Assembly (NCBI RefSeq): GCF_003063665.1
Contig: NZ_NESF01000001.1
Coordinates: 62,001 to 126,000, forward strand
DNA: 64,000 nt
Origin: Limnohabitans sp. Hippo3
GTDB lineage: Bacteria > Pseudomonadota > Gammaproteobacteria > Burkholderiales > Burkholderiaceae_C
Reading direction: 5' to 3'
In this document: in pieces, positions 28,876-37,970 of the stretch
Position numbering within the stretch: position 1 is the stretch's first letter
Layout: the number at the start of each line of letters is the position of its first letter
The notes under the pieces: model-generated
Seen by the model: only the letters and a program-made list of their open reading frames with translations
What the model was told of the DNA's origin: nothing
The model's database searches: none
Made by a program: the position numbers and the translations under genes

Positions 28876-29850
28876 TTGGCCAAAAAGACATTTCTCGACT
28901 TTGAGCAACCCGTTGCCGAACTCGAAGCCAAGATCGAAGAGTTGCGTTACGTGCAGACCGAGTCGGCGGTGGACATCACCCTCGAAATCGACCAGCTGAG
29001 CAAGAAAAGCCAGCAACTGACCAAAGACATCTACAGCGATCTGACCCCCTGGCAGATCACCAAAATCGCCCGTCACCCCGAGCGCCCCTACACGCTGGAC
29101 TACATCAACGGCATCTTCACCGACTTTGTCGAGATGCACGGTGACCGCCACTTTGCCGACGATTTGTCGATCGTGGGCGGCTTGGCCCGTTTCAATGGCC
29201 AGGCCTGCATGGTGTTGGGCCAGCAAAAAGGGCGCGACACCAAAGAGCGCACGCTGCGCAACTTCGGCATGAGCAAGCCCGAGGGCTACCGCAAAGCGCT
29301 GCGCCTCATGAAAACCGCCGAAAAGTTCAAGCTGCCCGTCTTCACTTTTGTGGACACGCCCGGCGCCTACCCCGGCATCGACGCCGAAGAGCGCGGCCAG
29401 TCCGAAGCCATTGGCCGCAACATTTTCGAGATGGCCCAGCTCGAAGTGCCGATCATCACCACCATCATTGGCGAAGGCGGCTCCGGCGGCGCATTGGCCA
29501 TTTCGGTGGCCGATCAGGTGTTGATGCTGCAGTACTCGGTGTATTCCGTCATCAGCCCCGAAGGTTGCGCTTCCATTTTGTGGAAAACCAGCGACAAGGC
29601 CGAAGTGGCTGCCGATGCCCTGGGCATCACGGCGCATCGCCTCAAGGCCTTGAACCTGGTCGACAAAATCGTCAACGAACCCGTGGGCGGTGCCCACCGG
29701 GACCCTGAGCAAATGGTGTCCTTCCTCAAGCGCGCCTTGGGCGACGCCTGGCGTCAGGTGGCCGACCTCAAGCCCAAAGAGTTGCTGGAGCGCCGCTACG
29801 AGCGCCTGAACAGCTACGGCCGCTTCACCGACACCAAAGCGGGCAAATAA
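28876..29850 (+). CDS. accA: Acetyl-CoA carboxylase carboxyltransferase subunit alpha
   Basis: Transfers the carboxyl group from carboxybiotin to acetyl-CoA, with AccD, to make malonyl-CoA. The 324 residues include [50 protein letters not shown] and [12 protein letters not shown]. The start is a TTG at 28876 with GAGGAG 9 nt upstream, which gives the normal family N terminus; the longer ATG frame from 28783 runs into the glycosylase gene. Confidence 0.95.
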   Translation: MAKKTFLDFEQPVAELEAKIEELRYVQTESAVDITLEIDQLSKKSQQLTKDIYSDLTPWQITKIARHPERPYTLDYINGIFTDFVEMHGDRHFADDLSIVGGLARFNGQACMVLGQQKGRDTKERTLRNFGMSKPEGYRKALRLMKTAEKFKLPVFTFVDTPGAYPGIDAEERGQSEAIGRNIFEMAQLEVPIITTIIGEGGSGGALAISVADQVLMLQYSVYSVISPEGCASILWKTSDKAEVAADALGITAHRLKALNLVDKIVNEPVGGAHRDPEQMVSFLKRALGDAWRQVADLKPKELLERRYERLNSYGRFTDTKAGK

Positions 29851-29879
29851 AACCGCAGGTGAGCCGTCAGGCTTCACAC

Positions 29880-30821
29880 ATGGCGCACACCTTTGAACAG
29901 GCCCTGACTGATTTCAGCCCGGGCCTTCCTTTTGCCGTGGCGCTCAGCGGTGGCGCCGACTCGACCGCATTGCTTGTGGCCTGCGCACGGCGCTGGCCCG
30001 AGCAGGTGAGGGCGGTACACATTCACCACGGCTTGCAAGCCGCTGCCGATGGTTTTGAGGCGCATTGCCGTGCGCTGTGTCTGGCGCTTGGGGTGCCACT
30101 GGCGGTGCGGCGCGTGCAAGCGGGCCCCGTGCCCGGCCAAAGCCCCGAAGACGCCGCCCGCCAAGCCCGTTATGCCGCGCTGGCCGAAGCGGTGCACAGC
30201 GAGTGGCCCGAGGTGCGCGATGTGGCCCTGGCCCAGCACGCCGACGACCAAGTGGAAACCTTGCTGATCGCTTTGTTGCGCGGCGCAGGCCTGCCCGGTC
30301 TGGCCAGCATGCCCGCGCATTGGCAGCGGCAGGGCCTGAACTGGCACCGCCCCTGCTTGGCTGTGCCGGGCGCCGCATTGCGCGAATGGCTTCACAGCCA
30401 GGGGCAAAGCTGGGTCGACGACCCCAGCAACGCCGACGAGAAGTTCACCCGTAACCGTATCCGCGCCCGCGTCTTGCCCGCGCTGGCCGAGGCCTTGCCC
30501 GCTTTTCGCGAAACCTTCGCCCGCAGCGCCGCCCATGCCGCGCAGGCGCAAGAGGTGTTGAACGAAGTGGCGGCGCAAGACCTGGCGCAGGTGGGCGTGC
30601 CGCCGCGCATCCAGGCGTTGCAACAGCTCAGCCGCGCCCGCCAAGCGCTGGTGCTGCGCCACTGGCTGCGGCAACACCATGCCACCACGCCCAGCACCGC
30701 GCAGCTGCATGAACTGCTGGACCAGGTGGCAGCCTGCATCACCCGGGGGCACCGCTTGCATCTGAAAGTGGGGCAGGGCTTTGTGGTTCGGGCTGGGGTC
30801 TGTTTGTCTTATTTGGCTTGA
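29880..30821 (+). CDS. tilS: tRNA(Ile)-lysidine synthetase
   Basis: Modifies C34 of tRNA-Ile (CAU) to lysidine using ATP and lysine. The PP-loop SGGADST is at residues 23-29, followed by HIHHGLQ, AQHADDQVETLL, the WVDDPSN motif and FTRNRIR. About 313 residues, so it is the shorter form with a small C-terminal part. The start is uncertain: ATG 29880 or a GTG at 29859. It follows accA by about 30 bp. Confidence 0.92.
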   Translation: MAHTFEQALTDFSPGLPFAVALSGGADSTALLVACARRWPEQVRAVHIHHGLQAAADGFEAHCRALCLALGVPLAVRRVQAGPVPGQSPEDAARQARYAALAEAVHSEWPEVRDVALAQHADDQVETLLIALLRGAGLPGLASMPAHWQRQGLNWHRPCLAVPGAALREWLHSQGQSWVDDPSNADEKFTRNRIRARVLPALAEALPAFRETFARSAAHAAQAQEVLNEVAAQDLAQVGVPPRIQALQQLSRARQALVLRHWLRQHHATTPSTAQLHELLDQVAACITRGHRLHLKVGQGFVVRAGVCLSYLA

Positions 30822-30842
30822 TGTGCGAGCCTTCGGCGGGCC

Positions 30843-30868
30843 TGGATACCCGAGTGCGCGGGTATGAC
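30843..30868. repeat. Dispersed palindromic repeat, family C
   Basis: TGGATACCCGAGTGCGCGGG then TATGAC is the reverse complement type of GTCATGCCCGCGCAGGCGGG at 57544. CCCG...CGGG pairs form a hairpin. It lies in the 277-bp gap between tilS and lysC, which otherwise shows only a TACAAT -10-like element near 30988. Confidence 0.65.
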
Positions 30869-31098
30869 AGGTTTGCTTTGTCGCCCCTGACTCGATCGGG
30901 GGCCCATGCCTTCGGCTGCCATGGATGAGCGGATCGTGGGCATGAGCAGGGCGGTTTGTCGGGTCATGGAGGCGTCAGCCCGGTTGGTACAATTGACAGG
31001 CTTTGCTAGGGCCTCAACCCCTTTTGACGTGGGCAGTGCTGTCTTGACTTCATTTCCTGAAACCAGCGCCTGCTTTCTCCTTCTTTTCAGAACTACAC

Positions 31099-32361
31099 AT
31101 GGCTTTGATCGTTCACAAATACGGCGGCACCTCGATGGGCTCGACCGAGCGCATCCGCAATGTCGCCAAGCGCGTGGCCAAATGGACGCGTGCTGGCCAC
31201 CAGATTGTGGTGGTCCCCAGCGCCATGAGCGGCGAAACCAACCGCCTGCTCGGCTTGGCCAAAGAGTTGGCCCCTGCCAAACCCGGCACGGACTACCACC
31301 GCGAACTCGACATGCTAGCCTCCACGGGCGAGCAGGCTTCGTCGGCCTTGTTGGCCATTGCGCTGCAAGCCGAAGGCCAGCCTTCGGTCAGCTACGCGGG
31401 CTGGCAAGTGCCCATCAAGACCAACAGCGCCTTCACCAAAGCCCGCATCGAATCGATCGACGACGTGCGCGTGCGTGGCGACCTGAACGCAGGCAAGGTC
31501 GTGATCATCACCGGCTTTCAGGGCGTGGACGAGAACGACAACATCACCACCTTGGGCCGTGGCGGCTCGGACACCTCGGCCGTGGCTGTGGCTGCAGCCC
31601 TCAAGGCCGACGAATGCCTGATCTACACCGATGTGGACGGCGTCTACACCACCGACCCCCGCGTGGTGCCCGAAGCCCGGCGTCTGCACACCGTGAGTTT
31701 TGAAGAGATGCTCGAGATGGCATCGCTCGGCTCCAAGGTTTTGCAAATCCGCTCGGTCGAATTTGCAGGCAAATACAAAGTGCCCATGCGTGTGCTGTCG
31801 AGCTTCACGCCCTGGGACATCGACATCAACGAAGAAGCCGCATCCGGCACCCTGATCACTTTTGAGGAAGACGAACAAATGGAACAAGCCGTAGTTTCCG
31901 GCATCGCATTCAACCGCGACGAAGCCAAAATCTCCGTGTTGGGCGTGCCCGACAAGCCCGGCATTGCCTATCAAATCCTGGGCGCTGTGGCCGATGCCAA
32001 CATCGAAGTGGACGTGATCATCCAGAACCTGAGCAAAGACGGCAAGACCGACTTCAGCTTCACCGTTCACCGCAACGACTACGCCAAGACCATCGACCTG
32101 CTCAAGGAAAAAGTGCTGCCTGCGCTTGGCGCGGCTGAAGTTGCGGGCGACGCCAAGATCTGCAAAGTGTCCATCGTCGGCATTGGCATGCGCAGCCATG
32201 TGGGCGTGGCCAGCAAGATGTTCCGCAGCCTGAGCGAAGAGGGCATCAACATCCAGATGATCTCCACATCCGAAATCAAGACCTCGGTCGTGATCGATGA
32301 AAAATACATGGAATTGGCCGTGCGCGCACTGCACAAAGCCTTCGATCTGGATCAAGCCTAA
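31099..32361 (+). CDS. lysC: Aspartate kinase
   Basis: Phosphorylates aspartate, the first step toward lysine, threonine and methionine. The N-terminal kinase domain has [44 protein letters not shown] and [12 protein letters not shown]. Two ACT domains follow, at about 270-345 and 350-420, which bind the feedback inhibitor. The length is 420. No lysine riboswitch is seen upstream. The tRNA-Ser promoter overlaps its 3' end. Confidence 0.96.
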   Translation: MALIVHKYGGTSMGSTERIRNVAKRVAKWTRAGHQIVVVPSAMSGETNRLLGLAKELAPAKPGTDYHRELDMLASTGEQASSALLAIALQAEGQPSVSYAGWQVPIKTNSAFTKARIESIDDVRVRGDLNAGKVVIITGFQGVDENDNITTLGRGGSDTSAVAVAAALKADECLIYTDVDGVYTTDPRVVPEARRLHTVSFEEMLEMASLGSKVLQIRSVEFAGKYKVPMRVLSSFTPWDIDINEEAASGTLITFEEDEQMEQAVVSGIAFNRDEAKISVLGVPDKPGIAYQILGAVADANIEVDVIIQNLSKDGKTDFSFTVHRNDYAKTIDLLKEKVLPALGAAEVAGDAKICKVSIVGIGMRSHVGVASKMFRSLSEEGINIQMISTSEIKTSVVIDEKYMELAVRALHKAFDLDQA

Positions 32362-32369
32362 GTTATAAT
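32341..32369 (+). promoter_or_regulatory. Promoter of tRNA-Ser inside the end of lysC
   Basis: A perfect TATAAT (32364-32369) sits 10 bp before the tRNA, with TTCGAT 17 bp upstream as a weak -35 that lies within the last codons of lysC. Confidence 0.6.
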
Positions 32370-32379
32370 TTGACCCACT

Positions 32380-32472
32380 GGAAACGTGACCGAGTGGCCG
32401 AAGGTGCTCCCCTGCTAAGGGAGTATGGGGTGTAGAGCCTCATCGAGGGTTCGAATCCCTCCGTTTCCGCCA
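32380..32472 (+). tRNA. tRNA-Ser (anticodon GCT)
   Basis: Acceptor arms GGAAACG and CGTTTCC pair perfectly, with discriminator G and an encoded CCA. The anticodon stem CTCCC/GGGAG holds the loop CTGCTAA, giving anticodon GCT. The long variable arm of class II tRNAs and a T arm with GGTTCGAATCC are present. About 93 nt. It decodes AGC and AGT. Confidence 0.95.
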
Positions 32473-32478
32473 AACAGC

Positions 32479-32519
32479 AAACCCCGCATCAGAACAATCC
32501 GATGCGGGGTTTTGTTTTT
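32479..32519 (+). terminator. Terminator of tRNA-Ser
   Basis: AAACCCCGCATC and GATGCGGGGTTT form a 12-bp stem with a 10-nt loop, followed by a T-rich tail, starting 6 nt after the CCA end. Confidence 0.9.
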
Positions 32520-32635
32520 GGCAATTTGATCATCAGTTTTGCAGTGCTCTTCACCTGCTTTTCAGAGCGAATGGGCAGCAAAAGGGTCAAGGTTTCATTT
32601 CTTTAAAACTAATTAAGAAACCAGAATCGAAACCT

Positions 32636-32657
32636 AAGAACATTTAAGACAGTTCTT
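32636..32657. promoter_or_regulatory. Inverted repeat upstream of the type I secretion operon
   Basis: AAGAAC and GTTCTT are separated by 10 nt in an AT-rich region 49 bp before the tolC-like start. It could be a regulator site; a further AT-rich inverted pair GGTTTC/GAAACC lies just upstream. Confidence 0.35.
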
Positions 32658-32705
32658 GTCTGGCATGCGAGAAAATTGAGGCAATAAGTTTAAAAATTGC
32701 CAAAA

Positions 32706-34154
32706 ATGAAATTCGCAAACAGTCGTTCTGAACGCTTTCGCCGTCTTCTCCAAGCCACGCACAAAGCCTCTCAATGGACCGTTTGGCTGGCCGTGCTCAT
32801 CGCAGTGCAGGGCGCTCAGGCGCAAACGGCGGGTGCCGGGCAAAAGCCGCTGCGCTTTGTTGACCTGACCCAGGCCGATGTGCTGGCCTTGCCCGCCTTT
32901 GAAATTGGCGATGCCGATGCCAGCGCCACCACACCGCCAGTCACTGGCACGGCCTTGTCCGAGTTCATCGAAAAAGCGCTCGAGATCAGCCCCCAGCTGC
33001 AGCAAGTGCGCGCACAACTGGCCACGGTCGAAGCGGGCCGCAAAGTGGCGCGGGCCGACTTGTTGCCCAGCTTGTCGCTGCGCCGCGCCACGGGTCCCGA
33101 AAAATCGCGCAACGTCGGCGAAGCCGCAGACAAACACACCTACAGCCAAAACGCGATCCGCCTGACACAGTCGCTGATCAACGCCATCTTGTTCAACGAG
33201 TTCCAAGGCAGTCGCCAGGCCGAAGCTTCGGCCCAATACCGTTTGCAGGCGGCCTACGACAACGTGGTCATGTCGGTGTTGCGTGCCACGGTCGACGTGG
33301 CCACTGCCCGCTTGGTGCTGGACTTTTCCAGCATCCAGCTCGCGCAGCTGCAAAACATCCTGACCTACCTCGAAACCCGTGTCAGTGTGGGCGCGGCCAG
33401 CCCCTCTGACCTGGAGCGTGCCCGCACCCGCGTCTTGAACGCCCGCCAGACCCGCATCGAGCAGCAGGCCAATTACCGCAACGCCACCCTGGAGTTGACG
33501 CGCCTGACCAGCCTCACGCCGCAGGCCATTCGCTTGCCCGACACCGCGCGTTTCCCGGCTATCCCTGAGAGCTCGGCGCAGCTGCAGGCCTTGGCCATGG
33601 CCCAAAACCCCGAAATCCTGGCCCTCAAAAGCGATGTCGAAGCGCAGCAATCGCGCATCAAGGCCGAGATGTCCCGATACATGCCGGTGGTCGGCCTGAG
33701 TCTGGAGCGCGATGTGAGCAAAAACGTGCAAGGCACCAACGGCCCACACACCGACACCCGTGCTTTGCTGGTCGTCAACTGGGCCACATCGCTCGGTGGC
33801 AAGGAGTGGTACCAGGCCGAGCAGGCCCGTGCCGAACTGCGTGCCCGTGAGGCCAAGCTCACCGACGAAAGCCAGCGCTTGGCGCAAGCACTCGAGGGCG
33901 ACAACGCCCTGATGCAGTCGGCCACGCTGCGCATGCAAACCGCCCGGTTGGAACAAGCCTCCGCCAGCACCGTGGTCGAAGCGGTGGCCGAGCAGCTGCG
34001 CATTGGCCGCTTGGGCTCTTTGCTGGACGCACTGGACGCGAGCGAGCGCTACTTTCAGGCCCGTCAACGTTTGGCGCAATCCATCGGCCAAAACATCAAG
34101 GCGCATGCCCAGATCCTGCAGCGCACGGGTCAGCTGCGCGAACTGCAGCCCTGA
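32706..34154 (+). CDS. TolC family outer membrane channel of a type I secretion system
   Basis: Trimeric outer-membrane exit duct, 482 residues. A signal peptide spans about 20-40 (WTVWLAVLIAVQGAQAQ). Two outer-membrane-efflux repeats follow, with ALEISPQLQQVRAQL near 90 and a second half from about 290. Long helices rich in Ala, Gln and Arg give the tunnel. The start is ATG 32706; a TTG nine bases earlier is also possible. It is the first gene of the operon tolC-motB-like-hlyD-motA-like-RTX-ABC, 36 bp before the next gene. Confidence 0.9.
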   Translation: MKFANSRSERFRRLLQATHKASQWTVWLAVLIAVQGAQAQTAGAGQKPLRFVDLTQADVLALPAFEIGDADASATTPPVTGTALSEFIEKALEISPQLQQVRAQLATVEAGRKVARADLLPSLSLRRATGPEKSRNVGEAADKHTYSQNAIRLTQSLINAILFNEFQGSRQAEASAQYRLQAAYDNVVMSVLRATVDVATARLVLDFSSIQLAQLQNILTYLETRVSVGAASPSDLERARTRVLNARQTRIEQQANYRNATLELTRLTSLTPQAIRLPDTARFPAIPESSAQLQALAMAQNPEILALKSDVEAQQSRIKAEMSRYMPVVGLSLERDVSKNVQGTNGPHTDTRALLVVNWATSLGGKEWYQAEQARAELRAREAKLTDESQRLAQALEGDNALMQSATLRMQTARLEQASASTVVEAVAEQLRIGRLGSLLDALDASERYFQARQRLAQSIGQNIKAHAQILQRTGQLRELQP

Positions 34155-34189
34155 TCGCCCAGCCAACACAACACGACAGAAAAGCCACC

Positions 34190-34942
34190 ATGGCAGCAAC
34201 CTCCGATTCCGGCGAAGCCTCTGACATCTTCTGGCCCGGCTACGTCGACGCCGTCACCAACCTGGCCATCAACCTGCTGTTCGTCATTGCCGTGATGAGC
34301 ATCGTGGTGCTCGGCGCCACCTTGCAACTGGCGCAAATGACCAAAAAGAAGGCCATTGAAGAAGCGCAGTCACAGCAAACCGCCACTTCGGCCTCGCACA
34401 CGCAAGACAAGCAAAAAGGCGAGCAGCAAAAAGACGCCAATGCCCAAAGCAAGGACGAAACCGTCAGCCGCATGCAGCAAACCATCAACGAGGTGCAGGC
34501 CAAGCTCGAGGTGACCCAAAAGAAGCTCGACGAAACCCAGCGCAAACTGGCTCAGACGCAAGACGTGCGCGAAGAGGTGGTTCATGCCAAAGACAACAAG
34601 CCCACCGAACCCAAACAAGCCAACAAACTGCAAAGCCTGACGCAATCGGCCATCGTGGTGGTTTTCAGCCCCGATGTGGTCACCCTGTCTGCGGCCGAAG
34701 TCAATGAGTTGATGGGCAAGCTCAAAAAAGTCAGCCCTTTGCAACAGGGCCGCTGGCAAATCACCGTCATCTCGCCCAAAGGCTTTTCCGAGGCGGCCCG
34801 CCTGTCTTTTTACCGTGCCAATGCCGTGCGCAACGCCTTGCTGGAAAACGGTGCGCCCAGCACCGCCATCGACCTGAAGATCCACGAAAGCACCCAGGCA
34901 GGTGCTGACAACACCAAGGTCTTGTTGCGGTGGACACCATGA
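34190..34942 (+). CDS. MotB/OmpA-like stator subunit associated with type I secretion
   Basis: A 250-residue inner-membrane protein. The N terminus has WPGYVDAVTNLAINLLFVIA; Asp20 sits where the proton-carrying Asp of MotB sits (Tyr-x-Asp-x-x-Thr before the helix). One transmembrane helix spans about 22-47. Residues 55-140 are charged and Gln/Lys-rich, a coiled coil. The C-terminal part (about 150-250) resembles an OmpA-like peptidoglycan-binding fold (LSFYRANAVRNALLENGAPS). It overlaps hlyD by four bases. Its partner is probably the MotA-like protein two genes on. Confidence 0.72.
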   Translation: MAATSDSGEASDIFWPGYVDAVTNLAINLLFVIAVMSIVVLGATLQLAQMTKKKAIEEAQSQQTATSASHTQDKQKGEQQKDANAQSKDETVSRMQQTINEVQAKLEVTQKKLDETQRKLAQTQDVREEVVHAKDNKPTEPKQANKLQSLTQSAIVVVFSPDVVTLSAAEVNELMGKLKKVSPLQQGRWQITVISPKGFSEAARLSFYRANAVRNALLENGAPSTAIDLKIHESTQAGADNTKVLLRWTP

Positions 34943-36198
34943 AACCCAAGACCTTGACGGTAGATCAGCGATTGCTGCTCGCTTTGGCTTTGCTGGTGTG
35001 CAGTGCCATGGTCTGGGCCATGGTCTCGCCTGTGGACCAGATCGTCCGAGCCGAAGGCCGCATCATCGCGGCAGGCCGCGCCCAGATCGTGCAGCACCTC
35101 GAAGGCGGCATCGTGCAGCAAATCCTGGTGCGCGAAGGCCAGGTCGTGTCTGCTGGCGATGTGCTCATGCGCCTGTCGGATGTGCAAGCCAATACCTCGG
35201 TGCAGCAAGGCCGATCGCGGCTGCACGCCCTCATGGCGCAGCAAGCCCGCCTCACGGCCGAAGCCCAGGGCCAGACCGAGCCGCAATTCGCGCCCGACAT
35301 CCCCGAAGACATCCAGCGCGAAGCGCGCAATGCTTTCAAAGAGCGGCTGGCCCGCGTGCGCTCGGAGCGCGCCGTCATCAGCCAGCAGCACACCCAGCGC
35401 CAGGCCGAACTCAGCGAAGCGCGCAGCCGCATCGTGAGCACCCAGGTCGAGCTGGACCTGGCCCGCAAACAGTCCACCCTGATGGACGTGCTGGCCAAGA
35501 AAGGTGCGGCGTCGCAGATGGAGTTGCTCGAATCGCAAAGCCGCACCCAGCGACTGACCACCACGCTCAACGACATTCAGGCCTCCTTGCCGCGCCTGCA
35601 AGCGGCCGTGTCCGAGTTGTCCGCCCGGCTTGAAGAGTCGTCGGCCCGCTTCCGCGCCGAAGCGCGAACCGAGTTGACACAGGTCAGTGCCGAGTTGGCC
35701 AAGCTCAGCCTGGCTGTCGACGGCGACACCGACCGCCTGGACCGCACCGAAGTCCGCGCCCCCACCAGTGGCTACATTAACCGCCTGAACTTCAACACCA
35801 TGGGCGGCGTCGTCAAGCCCGGCGAAGTGCTGCTCGAGATCACCCCCAACCAAGGCCCTGTGGCGGTGGAAGCGCGTGTGCGCCCCAACGACCGCGCCTC
35901 GCTGCGCCCGGGCCTGAGCACTCGCGTGATGATCGGCGCCTACGACTACGCCATCTACGGCGCACTGAACGGCCGTCTGGTCGAAGTCAGCGCCGACACC
36001 TTGCCCGACGAATCCGGCCAGCGTTATTACCGCGTGCTGATCCAGACCGACACCCCTTCGCAACGCATGGCCTCGCTGGCCATCTTGCCCGGCATGACCG
36101 CCCGCGCCGATGTGGTGCTGGCACAGCGCAGTGTCATGACCTATTTGCTGTCACCCCTGCTGCGGTTCAAGCAACAGGCGTTCACAGAGCCCACCTGA
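34939..36198 (+). CDS. HlyD family type I secretion adaptor
   Basis: Periplasmic adaptor linking the ABC transporter to TolC, 419 residues. One transmembrane helix at about 13-31, then the lipoyl half-motif VQHLEGGIVQQILVREGQVV. Long coiled coils run from about 90 to 265, then the second lipoyl half and a beta-barrel (VRAPTSGYINRLNFNTMGGV). The C-terminal LLSPLLRFKQQAFTEP is the usual HlyD ending. The start is ATG 34939, overlapping the MotB-like stop by four bases. Confidence 0.92.
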   Translation: MKPKTLTVDQRLLLALALLVCSAMVWAMVSPVDQIVRAEGRIIAAGRAQIVQHLEGGIVQQILVREGQVVSAGDVLMRLSDVQANTSVQQGRSRLHALMAQQARLTAEAQGQTEPQFAPDIPEDIQREARNAFKERLARVRSERAVISQQHTQRQAELSEARSRIVSTQVELDLARKQSTLMDVLAKKGAASQMELLESQSRTQRLTTTLNDIQASLPRLQAAVSELSARLEESSARFRAEARTELTQVSAELAKLSLAVDGDTDRLDRTEVRAPTSGYINRLNFNTMGGVVKPGEVLLEITPNQGPVAVEARVRPNDRASLRPGLSTRVMIGAYDYAIYGALNGRLVEVSADTLPDESGQRYYRVLIQTDTPSQRMASLAILPGMTARADVVLAQRSVMTYLLSPLLRFKQQAFTEPT

Positions 36199-36231
36199 TT
36201 CACGGTGTTTTGAAGTTATCGAGGACAAGAA

Positions 36232-37935
36232 ATGAAACGACTCCAACTCTATTACTGGTACATGGGCGTTCCGGTTGCGCTGGTGTTTTTGGGCACCTTG
36301 GTGTTCTGGGACGCCATCATCAGCACCGTCGAGGGCAATCCGCACCCGCAGATCAACTACATCATCTTCTTGCTGGTGGCCGTAGGCTGTTACCAGATGA
36401 TGGCGCACGTGCGCCGCATCAACCAGGAAGGCAGCCTGTTTCGTCAATATCGCCTGATGGTGGACAGCGGCGTTCCCGACGAAGAGCTGGACGCCACCTT
36501 GTCCGACATCAGCAAAAAACACGATGTTGTCCCTTTGATGCAGCTCATCCAGGGCCTGCGCGGCAAACCGCTCACACCTGTACAGCATTCTGCCATCGAG
36601 TCGGAAATGGAACGCTTCACGGCCCGCCAGACCCGCCGACTGATGATGTCCCAGTTCATGGGCGGCCTCATGGTCGGCATGGGACTCTTGGGCACCTTCA
36701 TTGGCCTCTTGGGCGCTCTGGCCGAGATCGGCAAACTCATCGGCTCCTTCAACTTGGGCGCTGGCATGGTAGACCCGGTGGCCGCCATCAGCGAGCTGGT
36801 GGCGCGCCTCACGGCCCCTATGCAAGCCATGGGCGTGGCCTTCAGTGCGTCGCTCTTTGGCGTGCTGGGCTCGCTCATCATGGGCGTGCTGTCGGTGGGC
36901 GTGCGCAGCGCCTCCAGCGATCTGGTGTCCTTTGTGCACTCCGACACCTCGCTCATGCTCGACCTGGCGCAAGAAACCGATGCCAGCGGCCTTGACCTCA
37001 ACCCTGTCGCCCAAGCCCTGGGTGAGTTGGCCGAACATTCGCCCTTGTTGCGTGGCTTGGCCGTGGCGCTTGACCACTCCGAGCGCCGAGTGCGCGAAAT
37101 GATGCGCGGCATGGGCACGCTGATGGCGCGGCTGGAAACCAACAACCACGGCACCGGCAGCCTAATCGTGCAAATCAGCCAGCAAGCCGAACAGCAAGAC
37201 CGCTTGCTCGCGCTTGTCTCGCAAATGCAAAGCAGCCAAAACGAGGTGGTCGAGCGGCAGGCCCAAATGGCCGACGCCCACACCCAGCTGGCCCGTCACC
37301 TGGGTGAACACATCCAGACCATGGACCGCGCTCTGGCCATGCAAAACCAGCAGCAAGCCGCGCACGCCCAAGCCCAACAAGACCTGTGGGCCCGACAAGC
37401 CGAGCTGCAGCAAAGCATCCTGCAGCAACAAAACCAGACGTTCGAAAAACTGCTGCAAGCCCAGCACGCCGAATCGGCCTCGCAAATGCAGGCACAAAAC
37501 ACCCTGTGGCAAACCTACCTGGAGCAACAGCAAAACATGCTGCGCAACAAGGAAGAAACCCTCACGGGTCAAGCCCTGCTGGAGCGCCAAAACCGCAACA
37601 ACCAATGGAACCAATGGGTTCAGGTGCAAGAAGCCGGCCTGCAAAAAATGGTGGACCACCTCTCGGGTACCCAGCGCGTGCTGACCGAATACACCAGCCA
37701 TGCCGTGCGCTGGAGCGAACAGCTGCAGCTGGAGCAACAACGCCAAGGCCAGGTGCACCAGGACGTGACCAAGCTCCTGCAAATCAACACCCAAGGCCAG
37801 CAAGCCGAACGCGAATCGAGCCAGGCCATGCTCGCCCGCATGGACGCCATGCTGCAAGAGGCGCAATTTCGCAACGAGCAAATCGTCACGCTGCTCAGCA
37901 GCCTGAGCACCCAAGCCAAGCCTCAGAGCGCTTGA
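36232..37935 (+). CDS. MotA/TolQ/ExbB-like proton channel with long coiled-coil tail
   Basis: A 567-residue inner-membrane protein. Helices lie at about 11-30, 41-57, 143-166 and 197-222. The signature [19 protein letters not shown], followed by [20 protein letters not shown], is the ExbB/TolQ/MotA pore core. Beyond residue 255 there is a tail of about 310 residues rich in Gln, Ala, Leu and Glu with heptad character, predicted cytoplasmic. This shape recalls ZorA-type stators. GAGG lies 8 nt before the ATG. It probably pairs with the MotB-like protein; its role in RTX export is inferred from operon position. Confidence 0.75.
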   Translation: MKRLQLYYWYMGVPVALVFLGTLVFWDAIISTVEGNPHPQINYIIFLLVAVGCYQMMAHVRRINQEGSLFRQYRLMVDSGVPDEELDATLSDISKKHDVVPLMQLIQGLRGKPLTPVQHSAIESEMERFTARQTRRLMMSQFMGGLMVGMGLLGTFIGLLGALAEIGKLIGSFNLGAGMVDPVAAISELVARLTAPMQAMGVAFSASLFGVLGSLIMGVLSVGVRSASSDLVSFVHSDTSLMLDLAQETDASGLDLNPVAQALGELAEHSPLLRGLAVALDHSERRVREMMRGMGTLMARLETNNHGTGSLIVQISQQAEQQDRLLALVSQMQSSQNEVVERQAQMADAHTQLARHLGEHIQTMDRALAMQNQQQAAHAQAQQDLWARQAELQQSILQQQNQTFEKLLQAQHAESASQMQAQNTLWQTYLEQQQNMLRNKEETLTGQALLERQNRNNQWNQWVQVQEAGLQKMVDHLSGTQRVLTEYTSHAVRWSEQLQLEQQRQGQVHQDVTKLLQINTQGQQAERESSQAMLARMDAMLQEAQFRNEQIVTLLSSLSTQAKPQSA

Positions 37936-37970
37936 ATGTTTTTTGTCAACCCCACCGAAGCCGATTGACC

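Noticed and set aside
30990..31098. Lysine riboswitch before lysC
   Set aside because: The leader is too short and lacks the conserved multi-helix pattern.
34190..37935. Zorya anti-phage system
   Set aside because: The stator-like pair recalls ZorA/ZorB, but no ZorC, ZorD or ZorE gene is present and the pair is interleaved with HlyD and TolC genes.
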